Assembly (NCBI GenBank): GCA_040905685.1
Contig: JBBDRB010000086.1
Location: 28,201-92,200 of the forward strand
Length of the DNA: 64,000 nucleotides
Direction: 5' to 3'
From: JBBDMU01 sp040905685
Lineage (GTDB): Bacteria; Bacteroidota; Rhodothermia; Balneolales; Natronogracilivirgulaceae
The position numbers and the translations under genes are program-made. This document shows, piece by piece, positions 1 to 9,827 of this stretch (within the stretch, counting starts at the first letter, position 1; each line of letters starts with the position of its first letter). A model generated the notes under the pieces. That model made no database searches and was not told the origin of the DNA. It saw only the letters and a list, made by a program, of their open reading frames with translations.

Positions 1-46
1 GTAGGGCCAAAAGAGAGTTATTATTAATTTTTAATTTTAATATGAT

Positions 47-1282
47 TTGAAAGCTTATTTGGGATTTTTAAAAGAACATTATTACGCTGTTATATTCGGA
101 GGATTACTGACATTTTTTTCAAGCTTTGGACAAACCTTTTTTATTTCGCTGTTTGTACCCGGCTTGCTGACTGCCTTTGCATTATCAAATTCAGCCTTCG
201 GAACGTATTATGCCGCCGCTACAATTATTGCTTCCTTCTTTTTGCTGCGTTTCGGCCATGTAATTGACGAACGGCCAATCCGGCCCTTTACCTATAAGAC
301 GATTTTTTTACTGGCCGGAGCCTGTTTATTCTTAGGTCTTGCCGTTCACCCTTCCATGGTTTTTATAGCGTTAATCGGTTTGCGGCTGGGCGGACAAAGC
401 CTGATGAGCCATATTAGTCAGAGTGTGATGTCACGGCATTTTGAAAAAGACCGCGGCAAAGCCCTGAGCCTGACTTCATTGGGATATTCACTGGGGGAGA
501 TCATCTTTCCCTTGGCTATCGCTCTAATATTGACGCTGACCGATTGGAGATTTGCGCTGTTTGCTTCTACGGCCATGCTGCTTCTGATCTTGTTGCCTGT
601 GTTAAGTCTACTGAAACTGGAAGAATACGATGTTGAGCAGCTTTCCGACCAGCCGTCAAAAGGTCCGGAATGGCATTACTTTATCGAGATCCTAAGGGAA
701 AAATCGTTTTGGTATATCGCCCTGCCATCCTTCATGGTTCCGTTTATGACAACAGGGCTGTTTTTTTACCAGTATGTTCTGGCCGAGGCCCGGGGCTGGC
801 CCCTGGAATGGTATGCCTTGTGCTTTGCCGGCTATGCAGGGATGAGAATGCTCTTCTCTTTCTACGGAGGTATTCTGAACGACCGGTTTACGGCCCGTGA
901 GCTTTTCCCTTATCTACTCATTCCACTTATAGCCGGATTATTTTCACTGGCCTGGGTTCCGGGTGACTATGCCGCCCTGTTGTTCCTGTTATTAACCGGG
1001 GTTACCATAGGCATGAGCAGCGTAGTGAAAATAGCCCTCATTGCCGAGATCTATGGGACACAAAAAATTGGTCAGGTTAAAAGCCTGTTCACCGTAGGCA
1101 TGGTGATTTTTTCAGCCTTCGGACCCATGGTTGTCGGTTTCCTGCTGGATGCCGGAACGACGTTTTCCCAAATAGCCTGGGGCAGCGGATTGGTATTAAC
1201 GCTTATTATGATCAACACGTTCATTACTGCCGGGGATACCTGGTTTGCCAGACGTTTTAGCTGGAACACCCAATATCAGTGA
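47..1282 (+). CDS. MFS transporter, monocarboxylate/oxalate-like
   Basis: A 411-residue protein with about 12 hydrophobic segments. The loop between transmembrane helices 4 and 5 reads SRHFEKDRGKALSLTSLGYS, which resembles the signature of monocarboxylate/oxalate-type major facilitator permeases. It probably carries a small organic anion across the inner membrane; the substrate is not predictable. An in-frame stop lies at 38-40 and no in-frame ATG precedes the first membrane segment, so translation most likely starts at TTG 47; the nearby ATG at 42 is out of frame and stops after two codons. The end overlaps the convergent macro-domain gene by 7 bp. Confidence 0.8.
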   Translation: MKAYLGFLKEHYYAVIFGGLLTFFSSFGQTFFISLFVPGLLTAFALSNSAFGTYYAAATIIASFFLLRFGHVIDERPIRPFTYKTIFLLAGACLFLGLAVHPSMVFIALIGLRLGGQSLMSHISQSVMSRHFEKDRGKALSLTSLGYSLGEIIFPLAIALILTLTDWRFALFASTAMLLLILLPVLSLLKLEEYDVEQLSDQPSKGPEWHYFIEILREKSFWYIALPSFMVPFMTTGLFFYQYVLAEARGWPLEWYALCFAGYAGMRMLFSFYGGILNDRFTARELFPYLLIPLIAGLFSLAWVPGDYAALLFLLLTGVTIGMSSVVKIALIAEIYGTQKIGQVKSLFTVGMVIFSAFGPMVVGFLLDAGTTFSQIAWGSGLVLTLIMINTFITAGDTWFARRFSWNTQYQ

Positions 1283-1806
1283 ATGCTCTCCAGAACGGTC
1301 TCAAATACGTGAAGGTCGTCATCGGTGTGCAGCACCATTCGGATTTGCCGGATATGAGCAAGCTCCGGGGCCATTTCCTTTATGGTATGCATAGTTATTT
1401 CAGCGGCGGGTTTTAGAGGGTATCCAAAAGCACCGGTTGATATAGCCGGAAAAGCTATGGAATCTATGATGTTTTGATTTGCAATGTTTAATGCATTGCG
1501 ATAGCAGCGGGCCAATAGCTCAGCCTCCGGCTTATCTCTCCCATAGACCGGCCCGAGGCAATGTATGACATGCTGGTTGGGGAGCTTATGAGCCCCGGTG
1601 ATAACGGCTTCTCCCGGCTTTATTGGTGCCATAGACCGGCATTCCTCTTCCAGGCCGGGTCCGGCGGCCCTGTGAATAGCCCCGGCCACACCTCCGCCGA
1701 TGCGCAATTCGGCATTGGCCGCATTAACAATGGCTTTGAACCCGGGCTGGCTGGCAATATTACCCCGTACGGCTTCAACATCAATATGGTGTATCTTCTT
1801 TTCCAT
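1276..1806 (-). CDS. Macro-domain protein, O-acetyl-ADP-ribose deacetylase type
   Basis: A 176-residue single macro domain. The ADP-ribose-binding elements are visible: GNI near the N-terminus, IVNAANAEL followed by GGGVAGAIHRAAG, and AISTGAFGYPL in the second half. This is the YmdB/MacroD class, which hydrolyses O-acetyl-ADP-ribose or removes ADP-ribose from proteins. The reading frame stays open upstream to 1896, but the extra 30 residues look unrelated to the fold and ATG 1806 (MEKKIHHIDVEAV) starts directly before the first strand, so I use it. The gene lies between the convergent MFS gene and the upstream Nramp-like gene on the same strand. Confidence 0.85.
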   Translation of the reverse strand: MEKKIHHIDVEAVRGNIASQPGFKAIVNAANAELRIGGGVAGAIHRAAGPGLEEECRSMAPIKPGEAVITGAHKLPNQHVIHCLGPVYGRDKPEAELLARCYRNALNIANQNIIDSIAFPAISTGAFGYPLKPAAEITMHTIKEMAPELAHIRQIRMVLHTDDDLHVFETVLESIH

Positions 1807-1873
1807 TGCTGTTCCATGAATAATGTGCAATGTGTACGTTTGCCAACGGCGGGTATTTTGACGTAGAAAAATT

Positions 1874-3160
1874 TTAACCGAATCCGATGATGGCAAAATA
1901 GGTAGTCACAAAGGAAAAGAGAATAACGGCGATTAAGCCTATATTCCATTTTTTTGAAGGCATATGATCTTCCCCCATCAACGCTTTCTTGTTCAGCAGA
2001 TAAAAAACCGGAATAGCAATAGCCGGCAGGATCGTTGCCTGGAAGGCCTGAGAGAGGACCATAAGGACGGGGGGCGTCTGCTCCAGGAAGACGGATCCAA
2101 ATGCGAAGAGCAATCCTATGAAAATTAGGGTCCTGAACAGGGTCGACTGGATATCGCGTTTCCATCCCATAAAATCGGCAACAAGCCAGGGAGCGATCAG
2201 CACGATTGGGAAAATAGTCGACAAGCCGGCCCCGGAGATCCCAATGATCAGCAAAAATGCAGCCGCTTCTCCACCCAGGGGCTCAAGGAGCCTGATCATC
2301 TCAAGTGTAGTCTCCATGGTCAGGCCCATGACGTGCAGTGTCCCTGCTCCCACGGCCATAACCACGGCGCTCAAAAAGACCATAACAAAAACCGAGACCA
2401 ATGCATCGCGCTTCTCATGCTTCAGATGCCTGATCGTCCAGCCTTTTTCCGCCACTACCGTGCTGCGGATGATAAAAACAGCGGCCGAACAAGTAGTACC
2501 GGCCATTGCGGCAACAAGGCGGTAAGCCCCCGGCGTGTCGGGAATGCCCGGCACCATGCCTGCAACGATGGCTGAATAGGACGGGGCGATCATGAACAGA
2601 ACAACCACGAAACAAAATACCATCAGGATAACGAAAGCCGTCAAAATCCTTTCGAAGAGCTTGTACCGGCCATACCATAAGGTGAAAAATATAATTATGC
2701 TCAGGGCCAGTATGATCCATCCGGTTTCAACCACCAGAGCCCCACCTGCAGAAGCAAGACGAAAGCCTTCCTGGATCAACTCAGAAACAATACCCATGAC
2801 CCCTATCAGAGCCAGCAGTTCACCCAGGATCAGGGCCGCCATAATGTATAGGGCCACCATGTTCCCCACAACGGGTATTTCATTCCTGAAATTAAAAAGA
2901 GCCGTATTTCCCGTAACCAGGGTCAGGTGACCGAATGCCACCATGGCAATGTAGGTGAATACGCCGGAGATGATGATGGCCCAAAGCAGGGTCATGCCGT
3001 ATTGCGCCCCGGCCATTCCCATGGTGGTTACGCTGCCGGTCCCGATATTATAACCAATTAAAAACAAGCCCGGACCCACAGCGCTGAGCGCAATAAGGAT
3101 TTTCTTTTTTATTTTTTCCGCCCTGTTTGCTTTAGTCAGAACATCATTTTGCTGATTCAT
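1874..3160 (-). CDS. Nramp-family-like membrane transporter lacking metal-binding motifs
   Basis: A 428-residue membrane protein with about 11 hydrophobic helices and the overall Nramp (Mn/Fe transporter) layout. The region of helix 1 that normally carries DPGN reads IGYNIGTGS, and the helix-6 metal motif (usually MPH) reads TTCSAAVF. Both canonical metal ligands, the helix-1 Asp and helix-6 Met, are therefore absent, so Mn/Fe transport by the standard mechanism is unlikely. Similar ligand-poor relatives include Nramp-related magnesium transporters. It is 47 bp downstream of the amidohydrolase gene on the same strand and may be co-transcribed with it. Confidence 0.75.
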   Translation of the reverse strand: MNQQNDVLTKANRAEKIKKKILIALSAVGPGLFLIGYNIGTGSVTTMGMAGAQYGMTLLWAIIISGVFTYIAMVAFGHLTLVTGNTALFNFRNEIPVVGNMVALYIMAALILGELLALIGVMGIVSELIQEGFRLASAGGALVVETGWIILALSIIIFFTLWYGRYKLFERILTAFVILMVFCFVVVLFMIAPSYSAIVAGMVPGIPDTPGAYRLVAAMAGTTCSAAVFIIRSTVVAEKGWTIRHLKHEKRDALVSVFVMVFLSAVVMAVGAGTLHVMGLTMETTLEMIRLLEPLGGEAAAFLLIIGISGAGLSTIFPIVLIAPWLVADFMGWKRDIQSTLFRTLIFIGLLFAFGSVFLEQTPPVLMVLSQAFQATILPAIAIPVFYLLNKKALMGEDHMPSKKWNIGLIAVILFSFVTTYFAIIGFG

Positions 3161-3207
3161 TAACCGGTTCCTTTTTCCATATTGTTTTTGGTACTATTCG
3201 AAGATAA

Positions 3208-4425
3208 CTAGCTCCAGTTCATCACCTTTCTGGCATTGCCCCGGTAGAGCGACTCCAATATCGCATCCGGCAAATCCAGCCCGTAATAGGGCCACCAAAC
3301 ACGACCGGCCATGTATTCATCATCGCTTTCAAGCAGCCGCCACCAGGCCTGGTACATGCTCTTCTGCATGCCCATATCGGTGCCGAATAAAACCCGGTCA
3401 GCATATGCTGCAAGAAATTTCGCAATTGCCCTGGGGGTGCGTCCGGCCTCATAATCTCTGGCTGAAATATCCAGATACAAGTTAGGGAATTGATCGAGCG
3501 CAGCGCTTAACATCGGCAGATCGTGTCCCTGATTGCTCAGATGACAGGCAATAAACGTGGTAGCCGGATGCTTACCCACGGTCCGGTCTCGACGAATGAG
3601 TAACTCCTGATGGGATAATATATCGTCCCCGTGAAGATTAAAATGCTGATAGTCGGGGGTACGCTCCTGATAAACGTCCAGGGGCTGCCAGGCCGAAGGG
3701 TGATCGGCTATGTGCATATTCACCGGCAGATTCAGTTCCGCACATTTATCCCAGAAGGCATCCAAACGCGGATCATCGAAGTGCAGTCTTTCATCCCGGG
3801 CCAGTTCCGGGTCCATGGTCAGCCCCAGACCTTTATCGGTCAGTTCACCCACACCCCGCGCCCCTTTTTGGTAACACCGTTCCAGTTCCGCCACGGCCCG
3901 TTCCGGATAGTCCCGACTCCGGATATCGGAAGTCTCCAATCCGCAGTAGAGTTGAAAGCGGTCGGGATACGACCCTAAATACAGCTCGGCCAGCCTGTCG
4001 AACTCCTCTCCGGTGGCTACGGTCATGAGCACCGAGAGCTCTACGCCCACGTCATCCATTGTTTTGACCCATTCTGCCAGCACCTCGCGTGCAGAGCCTT
4101 CGGCCCATTCCGGATAATTATGGATATGGGCATCAATAACCGGAAAGCGGGCTTTCGGAACTACCGTTTCCGGTACAACTACCGATGATTTTGGAGCATA
4201 ATCCTTTAGCAGGATTTCATCCATTGCCCCCGGCCTGGGATCCACACCGGGTCCGCCCCATTCTCCATACTTCACCTTTTGCCATTCCGGATCCGTTTGC
4301 CAGTTTGTAGCCGGTGCAATTCTGTTCGTCGAATCAGAAGCACATCCCCGCGTCAGGCTCGCCCCGGCGATCCCGAATCCTGCCAGACCAGACAGTTTCA
4401 GGAAATCTCTTCGGTTCTTCTTCAT
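3208..4425 (-). CDS. Tat-exported amidohydrolase (COG2159 type)
   Basis: A 405-residue metal-dependent hydrolase with a twin-arginine signal: RRDFLKLSG at residues 4-12, a hydrophobic stretch, then a cysteine (GCAS) that could be a lipid anchor. The mature part shows the amidohydrolase barrel signature VIDAHIHNYPEW (first metal-binding HxH), MHIADHP in the middle and FGTDMGMQ near the end, where the catalytic Asp lies. Members hydrolyse or decarboxylate small cyclic or carboxylated compounds; the substrate here is unknown. It sits between the alginate-lyase family gene and the Nramp-like gene, which suggests a periplasmic catabolic role. Confidence 0.8.
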   Translation of the reverse strand: MKKNRRDFLKLSGLAGFGIAGASLTRGCASDSTNRIAPATNWQTDPEWQKVKYGEWGGPGVDPRPGAMDEILLKDYAPKSSVVVPETVVPKARFPVIDAHIHNYPEWAEGSAREVLAEWVKTMDDVGVELSVLMTVATGEEFDRLAELYLGSYPDRFQLYCGLETSDIRSRDYPERAVAELERCYQKGARGVGELTDKGLGLTMDPELARDERLHFDDPRLDAFWDKCAELNLPVNMHIADHPSAWQPLDVYQERTPDYQHFNLHGDDILSHQELLIRRDRTVGKHPATTFIACHLSNQGHDLPMLSAALDQFPNLYLDISARDYEAGRTPRAIAKFLAAYADRVLFGTDMGMQKSMYQAWWRLLESDDEYMAGRVWWPYYGLDLPDAILESLYRGNARKVMNWS

Positions 4426-4534
4426 GATATGGGGATTAGTTGGTTCATCACACAGGCCACGTCAGGAATGTATAAACTTTTTAATTGTTTTGGAAACGAA
4501 ACTTATGCCGCGAACGGCATGGGTTAGGATGAGG

Positions 4535-5749
4535 TTACATTCCCTGAGTAACCAATAAGCTCCAATGGGTTTTCACCCTTTCAAAAAACAATTCTTCCCA
4601 CAGGGTTTTATATTCTTCATTATCATAGATACCGGCAGCTCTGTGAATCAACAGGCCCAGATTATTTTCCGATTGGGTCCAATCGCTTATCTGTTCATAG
4701 GGCCAGTCTTCTTCTCTGTCTATATAGTCAATTAGATAATCCAGTGCTTTGGGCAGGGAGCCTTCATCCGGATTTTCATAGTTAAAGATGTCTACTCCGG
4801 CCTTCAGACCGATCTCACCGGCATCAAAGAAATTCCGCAGGTTGCTAACGGAATAGCTATGGGCCCGGGTTCTGGATAGTTCCGCAGGCTGGCGTCCGTC
4901 TGACTCGATCATGGGATCGATTCGCCGTTGGGGTATCTCCCGTGCTTTACGGGCAACGTATTCATCATTGCCGATAAAATACGCGATACCGCTGGCCTGA
5001 GCATCAAAGGCCACTGAATGGTTATTTGGATGTTCCTCTTCGTCTTTCCCGAATTGGCTTTCGGTCAACCAGGTAAAATAATCCCCAAACCATGTCCTGA
5101 TGTCCTCTAATTCGTCTCCTGATAGTTTGTTGGAGGTTTCCAGTACGGAGATGGCATCAACCAAGACATGAAAAGCTCTGGTGTCGATAATCCCAATGCC
5201 GCGGCCTTCTGTTCGGCCGGGAATGGATTGCCCGTATTTCAAATGGGGATTCATTAGCGTTTCAGGATCAAGAAACCAAACTCTCAATAACCCGGCCGCC
5301 TTCTCTGCATATTCGCTCTGTCCTGAAAAAAACCAGGCCAGGGTTAATGTGCGAACGTCATTGACCAATCCACCCACCTGAGGCCGGTCCAGGTTATCCC
5401 TTTCCGGATTAACCTCGCCATCGCGGCGTATGTAGGGCAAACCATCGGACTTTTCCGGGTCAGGCCACCAGTATGGTCCCATGCTCATATAATCATTCTT
5501 GGAACCACTTGGAGGAACCATCTTCTTAAAAGTAACGGAATAAACACCCTTTTTAAGGGCCGTTTCCGCATCAGCAATCAATTTTTGGTAAGCCGGCTGG
5601 AAAGTCTGATCCCCCGTATCCAGTTTATCCTTTACCTGGATCATCCAGTCATAATTCCAGCCACCAAGGCGCGGAATTTCTGAGGCTTTCGCATCGTTGG
5701 TGAAAAGTAGGATTAGGAAAGTTATTAAAAACAGGTACCGTACTTTCAT
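4535..5749 (-). CDS. Alginate-lyase family polysaccharide lyase (secreted)
   Basis: A 404-residue protein with a Sec signal (FLITFLILLFTNDAKA). It carries the alginate-lyase superfamily hallmarks SMGPYWWPDPEK, then GEVNPERDNLD, and NNHSVAFDAQ around residue 250, whose NNH segment belongs to the active-site groove in this alpha/alpha-toroid fold. The family cleaves mannuronate-rich or related uronate polymers by beta-elimination. Its position next to SusC/SusD and sulfatase genes supports a role in polysaccharide breakdown. The exact glycan cannot be read from sequence; many relatives in such loci are uncharacterised. Confidence 0.82.
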   Translation of the reverse strand: MKVRYLFLITFLILLFTNDAKASEIPRLGGWNYDWMIQVKDKLDTGDQTFQPAYQKLIADAETALKKGVYSVTFKKMVPPSGSKNDYMSMGPYWWPDPEKSDGLPYIRRDGEVNPERDNLDRPQVGGLVNDVRTLTLAWFFSGQSEYAEKAAGLLRVWFLDPETLMNPHLKYGQSIPGRTEGRGIGIIDTRAFHVLVDAISVLETSNKLSGDELEDIRTWFGDYFTWLTESQFGKDEEEHPNNHSVAFDAQASGIAYFIGNDEYVARKAREIPQRRIDPMIESDGRQPAELSRTRAHSYSVSNLRNFFDAGEIGLKAGVDIFNYENPDEGSLPKALDYLIDYIDREEDWPYEQISDWTQSENNLGLLIHRAAGIYDNEEYKTLWEELFFERVKTHWSLLVTQGM

Positions 5750-5835
5750 ATAAATTTATTTTAGAGCATCACTGGAAGACCGTGAAGCGCTGGTTTAAAT
5801 TAGCTACAGATGAACCTACTTAATTTTTATACCAT

Positions 5836-6651
5836 TTATTGGTCTTTAATGGGATTAATATACGTAAAGGGTCTTGGCTCGTTTTGAAGGATCACGTATA
5901 ATACCAAGGGAAGCATTCCGTGGGGCAGCCGTATCAGGACATCGGGAAGGGCGCCAAATCCATAATTGACTATTCGCAGAAAACAGGTAAAAAATCCCCA
6001 GAAAGCCATCCATAAAACAGCCATGCGGGATCGAAATAGAAGCAAGGCTATGGCTGAACCTATATCGACAATTCCAACCACGAGAAGCATTTGTTCAACC
6101 AGTGACTGGGAGGCTCTCCATCCGATCGTTTTTCCCGCCAGGCCGATGGTCATGTCAATAAACCAGGGATGGGCCCAGATGGCCTCCAGGCCATGGATGG
6201 TAAAGGTCATGCAGGTGGCGGCAATCAATACCCATTTGACAAATTGGTCTGTCATCTGCGGATGCCGGGTTTTCAAAAATCCGCTGAAAACGAACAAAAA
6301 AGCCAGGGGGGTGGCCAGGCGCATGGCATAAGCCGCAAAAGCATAATCGCTGAACGGATACCCTCCCTGATCGACCTCGGCCCAAACCAGCGTGACGGTA
6401 AACAGGATAAGAAATCCGGCCGCCCATAGCCGTGATCTTTGAAAAAACAGGCCTGCTACCGCCAACAAAACCAGTCCGGCGTTAATCTGTTCGATCAGGC
6501 CGGCCCTGTCGTGATCCACTCCATAGTTCATGAACAGTACCGAGCCGATTGGAGATACTTTCAGCCATGAAAGGTAAGAAATCCCCATTCCCAGACACAC
6601 CGTCGCCGCAAGCAACAACTTTTTTGTGTGATCAGCATAGATCATAAGCAC
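5836..6651 (-). CDS. Polytopic membrane protein of unknown function
   Basis: A 271-residue protein with seven or eight hydrophobic segments and short polar loops; I do not recognise a specific family. Notable features are a conserved-looking GLEAIWAHPWFIDM loop in the middle and a charged N-terminus. A DoxX-like or quinone-linked role is possible from the general look, but that is only a guess. It lies between the metallophosphoesterase and alginate-lyase family genes on the same strand with short gaps, so it may be part of the same glycan-degradation transcript. Two ATG codons, at 6651 and 6645, are equally plausible starts. Confidence 0.6.
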   Translation of the reverse strand: MLMIYADHTKKLLLAATVCLGMGISYLSWLKVSPIGSVLFMNYGVDHDRAGLIEQINAGLVLLAVAGLFFQRSRLWAAGFLILFTVTLVWAEVDQGGYPFSDYAFAAYAMRLATPLAFLFVFSGFLKTRHPQMTDQFVKWVLIAATCMTFTIHGLEAIWAHPWFIDMTIGLAGKTIGWRASQSLVEQMLLVVGIVDIGSAIALLLFRSRMAVLWMAFWGFFTCFLRIVNYGFGALPDVLIRLPHGMLPLVLYVILQNEPRPFTYINPIKDQ

Positions 6652-6686
6652 GGTTTGTTACCGGTAGCGGCCCAGGCAGGGGTCAG

Positions 6687-7994
6687 CTAGTCTCTGTTTC
6701 TGGGGTACACGGTATGCTCATCCAAAACCTTGCCGTCCATTCCAATGGCTTTCAGGTTAAGCGACCCGGAGTCTACATCCAGCAGCCAGACATGATGGAC
6801 CGATTCGGTATAGCCCGGCTCTTCCAGAAACCAGCGGTTTGCATCGGGATTTCGCTGAGGCACGCCCAGCCCTCCTTCACCGACATAGACGGTTCCGTCT
6901 TCAGCCGCCTGCATATTTTTAATCGGAATCGTCCTTTTCAGGGAGTGCCCATCCGACTCGAGAGCAAGGTCCAAACTGAACTTGTCAAAAACGGGCAACC
7001 AATTCTCCCGTATACGCTGGAAGTCGGGCCGGTTGTAATCTTTCACGGCCGGAAAAGCGGGACGATGGTATTGAGCCATCACCCAGCGTTTGGCAGAATT
7101 ACCGTTGGTAACGGCCTCGAGTTCTTTTTCCAGCCATTCCAGCTGATCACCGGCTACACTGATTTCGCTATTTAACGTAAGTAGGGCGGTTTTACCAATT
7201 TCGGTCGTGTAATAATAATGCTCCAGATTACCGCCCAACCAGAAATTTTCCTGAAATCCAACTTGCATATCGTGATTGCCACGGGCCACGATAAAAGGCA
7301 GCAAGCGGTTATCAGAAGTTTTAAGGAGTTCGTTGTCCTCAAACCACCAATACAGATGCCTCCAGTCGGCGGTCGTTCCCCAATCGGCACCATGGGCCAG
7401 GGCCAGAATATCAGGATTCTCTTCGAGCAACTGAACCAGGAGCCTGTTCATGTTCTGGCGGTCAACGTGCGGGGTACGCCCTGCATACCTCGGGTTATCA
7501 CCACCCAGTCGGGAGTCGCCACCCGAAAGCAGTTTAAAATCCTGGTCATCGCCCGGCGCTGTTAGGAAATAGTATTCCTCGGAAACATTCCCCTCGCTTT
7601 CCACCACGAAATAATAACGTGTCGATGGCTGCAATCCATCGATCCGGACATGGTTATACCATGCGGAAGGAACGCCTTCCGTGTTATCCATATCTTTCAT
7701 GGTGATGGGGCCATGAAGGTCCGACGGGGTGCTGAAAGCATACTCGCCCAAGTTTCCCGAATGGCTTTCCGTATCATAATAAATATGATTACCGGAGGAG
7801 GTTACCATGGTCGTCCAGGAAATAATGGCCTGTTCAGCAGGCGTTTCGGTCCAGATAACCCGAACGTGACGGGGTTCGGGAACTTCATCTATACCCTCCG
7901 AGGCGATGGCTAGATGTTGAATGCCACTGGTAAAGAAGATGCCTATAGCCAGTATGGCTATAGGTATCAATGCGTTTAGTTTTATCATGTTCAA
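6687..7994 (-). CDS. Secreted purple-acid-phosphatase-like metallophosphoesterase
   Basis: A 435-residue protein with a signal peptide, an N-terminal fibronectin-type/PAP-N domain (VIWTETPAEQAIISW to RIDGLQPSTRYYFVV) and a C-terminal calcineurin-like phosphoesterase domain. Metal-site motifs are GGDSRLG, GADWG, ARGNHDM, QYHRPAF and SDGHSLKRT. In the first and last motifs the canonical residues are partly changed (DSR and GHS rather than GDxG and GHxH), so activity or metal set may differ from classic purple acid phosphatases. It probably hydrolyses a phosphate ester in the periplasm, next to SusC/SusD genes. Confidence 0.75.
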   Translation of the reverse strand: MNMIKLNALIPIAILAIGIFFTSGIQHLAIASEGIDEVPEPRHVRVIWTETPAEQAIISWTTMVTSSGNHIYYDTESHSGNLGEYAFSTPSDLHGPITMKDMDNTEGVPSAWYNHVRIDGLQPSTRYYFVVESEGNVSEEYYFLTAPGDDQDFKLLSGGDSRLGGDNPRYAGRTPHVDRQNMNRLLVQLLEENPDILALAHGADWGTTADWRHLYWWFEDNELLKTSDNRLLPFIVARGNHDMQVGFQENFWLGGNLEHYYYTTEIGKTALLTLNSEISVAGDQLEWLEKELEAVTNGNSAKRWVMAQYHRPAFPAVKDYNRPDFQRIRENWLPVFDKFSLDLALESDGHSLKRTIPIKNMQAAEDGTVYVGEGGLGVPQRNPDANRWFLEEPGYTESVHHVWLLDVDSGSLNLKAIGMDGKVLDEHTVYPRNRD

Positions 7995-8034
7995 TTTTAT
8001 GTAGGCTTTTATTATTAGAACTTAATTTAGCTTT

Positions 8035-9807
8035 TTACCAGCCCGGATTCTGCTCTATATTCGGATTTTGCGACATCACACTAATAGGAATGGGCCATAA
8101 ATAGTGTTTACTTTCGTCAAACACTGGATTATGCCAGTCTGACCCTGCATAGACATCGATATAGGGCCGGCCTTCAACCTCAGTAGTCTGGATTTCATGG
8201 CCATCATAACGTGCTTCGGCCGCGGCGTCAAAATGAATGCCCAAATCCGGTATTTCAAGTTTTTTTCCTTGCTTCCAGCGTCTCAGGTCGTTGTAACGGT
8301 GGCCCTCCATGAACAATTCGACCCTGCGCTCACGCCTGATTTCTACTATTTCAGAGGATACACCGTCGTTTGCATATCGGGAATCCATTGGTGGGTTCAT
8401 CTGCATGGGTGGCATACCTGCACGATCACGAAGAAGGTTAATGCTAATATCCAAATCATCCTGCGTAAGCTCATCCAGTTCAGCCCTGGCTTCGGCATAG
8501 TTCAACAGTACTTCAGCATACCTTAAAATTATCGCTGGATTTACAGCTGTATATTTTTCTTTTAAAGCCTCTTCTCCGTAAACCTTAATAATATGATATC
8601 CCGTTGTTGTTATGAAGCCACCTGACATACCGGTAATCCGGGGATAATCACGCCCATCGTTATTATGGTAACTATATTTGTCGGTGTCACCGGGATGAAG
8701 TATTGTTTGTCTCAATCGGGGGTCCCTGTTTTCAAATACATCCTCAATCGTATCGTCTCCCTGGTATACAGATCCCGGGTCCGTGATAGGCAGGCCATTG
8801 ATATCCAAATAATCCTCGACAAAGCTTTTGGTTGCACCACCCGTGTAATGAAAGTAATCCGTCAGTGCCGTGTTTGTAACCACGCCTAATTCATATTTCC
8901 TCCAGTACATCACTTCCGGATTTCCGGAAAGATCCGCCATACGGTGAATAGCGTTATAATCATTTTCAGGATCGCCGGTATTGTAAATTGAGTGTGGACC
9001 ATCATCCATGACTTCTTTTGCTGCATCGGCCGCAACCTGAAGCCACATTTCAGCATTTGACCCCCCATGATACTTCCTCCATGTTCCTTCGAACAAAGCA
9101 ACTCTGGACTTAATTAACAAGGCATCCCACCTATTCAATCTACCCGGTTCATTGCCATCACCCCAATCCGCAGGGAGGTTATCAGTAGCAAAATCCAGAT
9201 CGGCCAGCACATTATCCATGGCTTCTTCCCTGGGGGTTCTGCCGGCATATAACTCTTCCGAATCGATGTTTAACTCCCGGTCTACCCAGGGTACATCACC
9301 GAACTTAGTCACTTTTTCGGCATAAAATAAGCCCCTGAAAAGCCTTGCTTCCCCCGCATAGCGGTTTGCAACTGCCTCAGGTAGATTTGATTTATTATAA
9401 TTTTGCAGGCCGACATTAATGGCTCTTACAAAATCCCAGCCTCTGTAGCCAAATTCTTCCGTACCGGAGGGAATACTGTGCCGGCCGGCCCGCACTTGCT
9501 GGAACCGGTTATGCCTTGCATGTCTCGGCGCCAAATTATCTGTAAATCCATCCTGCCACCAGACACTACCCCTCCAAAGGGAACCGCCGGCTCCTTCAGG
9601 ATGACCCATTAAAATCGGAATATCCAATTCGTCCAGGGTCATGTCATACAATTCATTATTGTACGTCCGCAGATCGTTCTCGGTTTTCCAGAACGATTCG
9701 TTGCTGATTTCATCCAAAGGAGTCCTGGTAAGGAAATCATCATTACAGCCATTAAAAAACAGGATGGCTAAAAAAGCTATACCAAATTCTATTCTATGAT
9801 TTTTCAT
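8035..9807 (-). CDS. SusD/RagB-family glycan-binding outer-membrane lipoprotein
   Basis: A 590-residue SusD-like protein. The signal peptide ends at a lipobox-type cysteine (FFNGC, Cys21), after which the family start NDDFLTRTPLDEISNESFW is typical. The C-terminal half has the usual GHRYNDLRRW motif and ends with ISVMSQNPNIEQNPGW. It sits on the cell surface as the lid of the SusC pore and helps bind a specific oligomer. The gene begins 20 bp after the SusC gene ends, so the two form a transcription unit. Confidence 0.95.
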   Translation of the reverse strand: MKNHRIEFGIAFLAILFFNGCNDDFLTRTPLDEISNESFWKTENDLRTYNNELYDMTLDELDIPILMGHPEGAGGSLWRGSVWWQDGFTDNLAPRHARHNRFQQVRAGRHSIPSGTEEFGYRGWDFVRAINVGLQNYNKSNLPEAVANRYAGEARLFRGLFYAEKVTKFGDVPWVDRELNIDSEELYAGRTPREEAMDNVLADLDFATDNLPADWGDGNEPGRLNRWDALLIKSRVALFEGTWRKYHGGSNAEMWLQVAADAAKEVMDDGPHSIYNTGDPENDYNAIHRMADLSGNPEVMYWRKYELGVVTNTALTDYFHYTGGATKSFVEDYLDINGLPITDPGSVYQGDDTIEDVFENRDPRLRQTILHPGDTDKYSYHNNDGRDYPRITGMSGGFITTTGYHIIKVYGEEALKEKYTAVNPAIILRYAEVLLNYAEARAELDELTQDDLDISINLLRDRAGMPPMQMNPPMDSRYANDGVSSEIVEIRRERRVELFMEGHRYNDLRRWKQGKKLEIPDLGIHFDAAAEARYDGHEIQTTEVEGRPYIDVYAGSDWHNPVFDESKHYLWPIPISVMSQNPNIEQNPGW

Positions 9808-9827
9808 AACAGTTATCTTTTTAAATT

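Noticed and set aside
1620..2165. A 181-codon frame overlapping the macro-domain and Nramp-like genes.
   Set aside because: It is a frame shadow of those genes with a Pro/Arg-rich translation and no domain.
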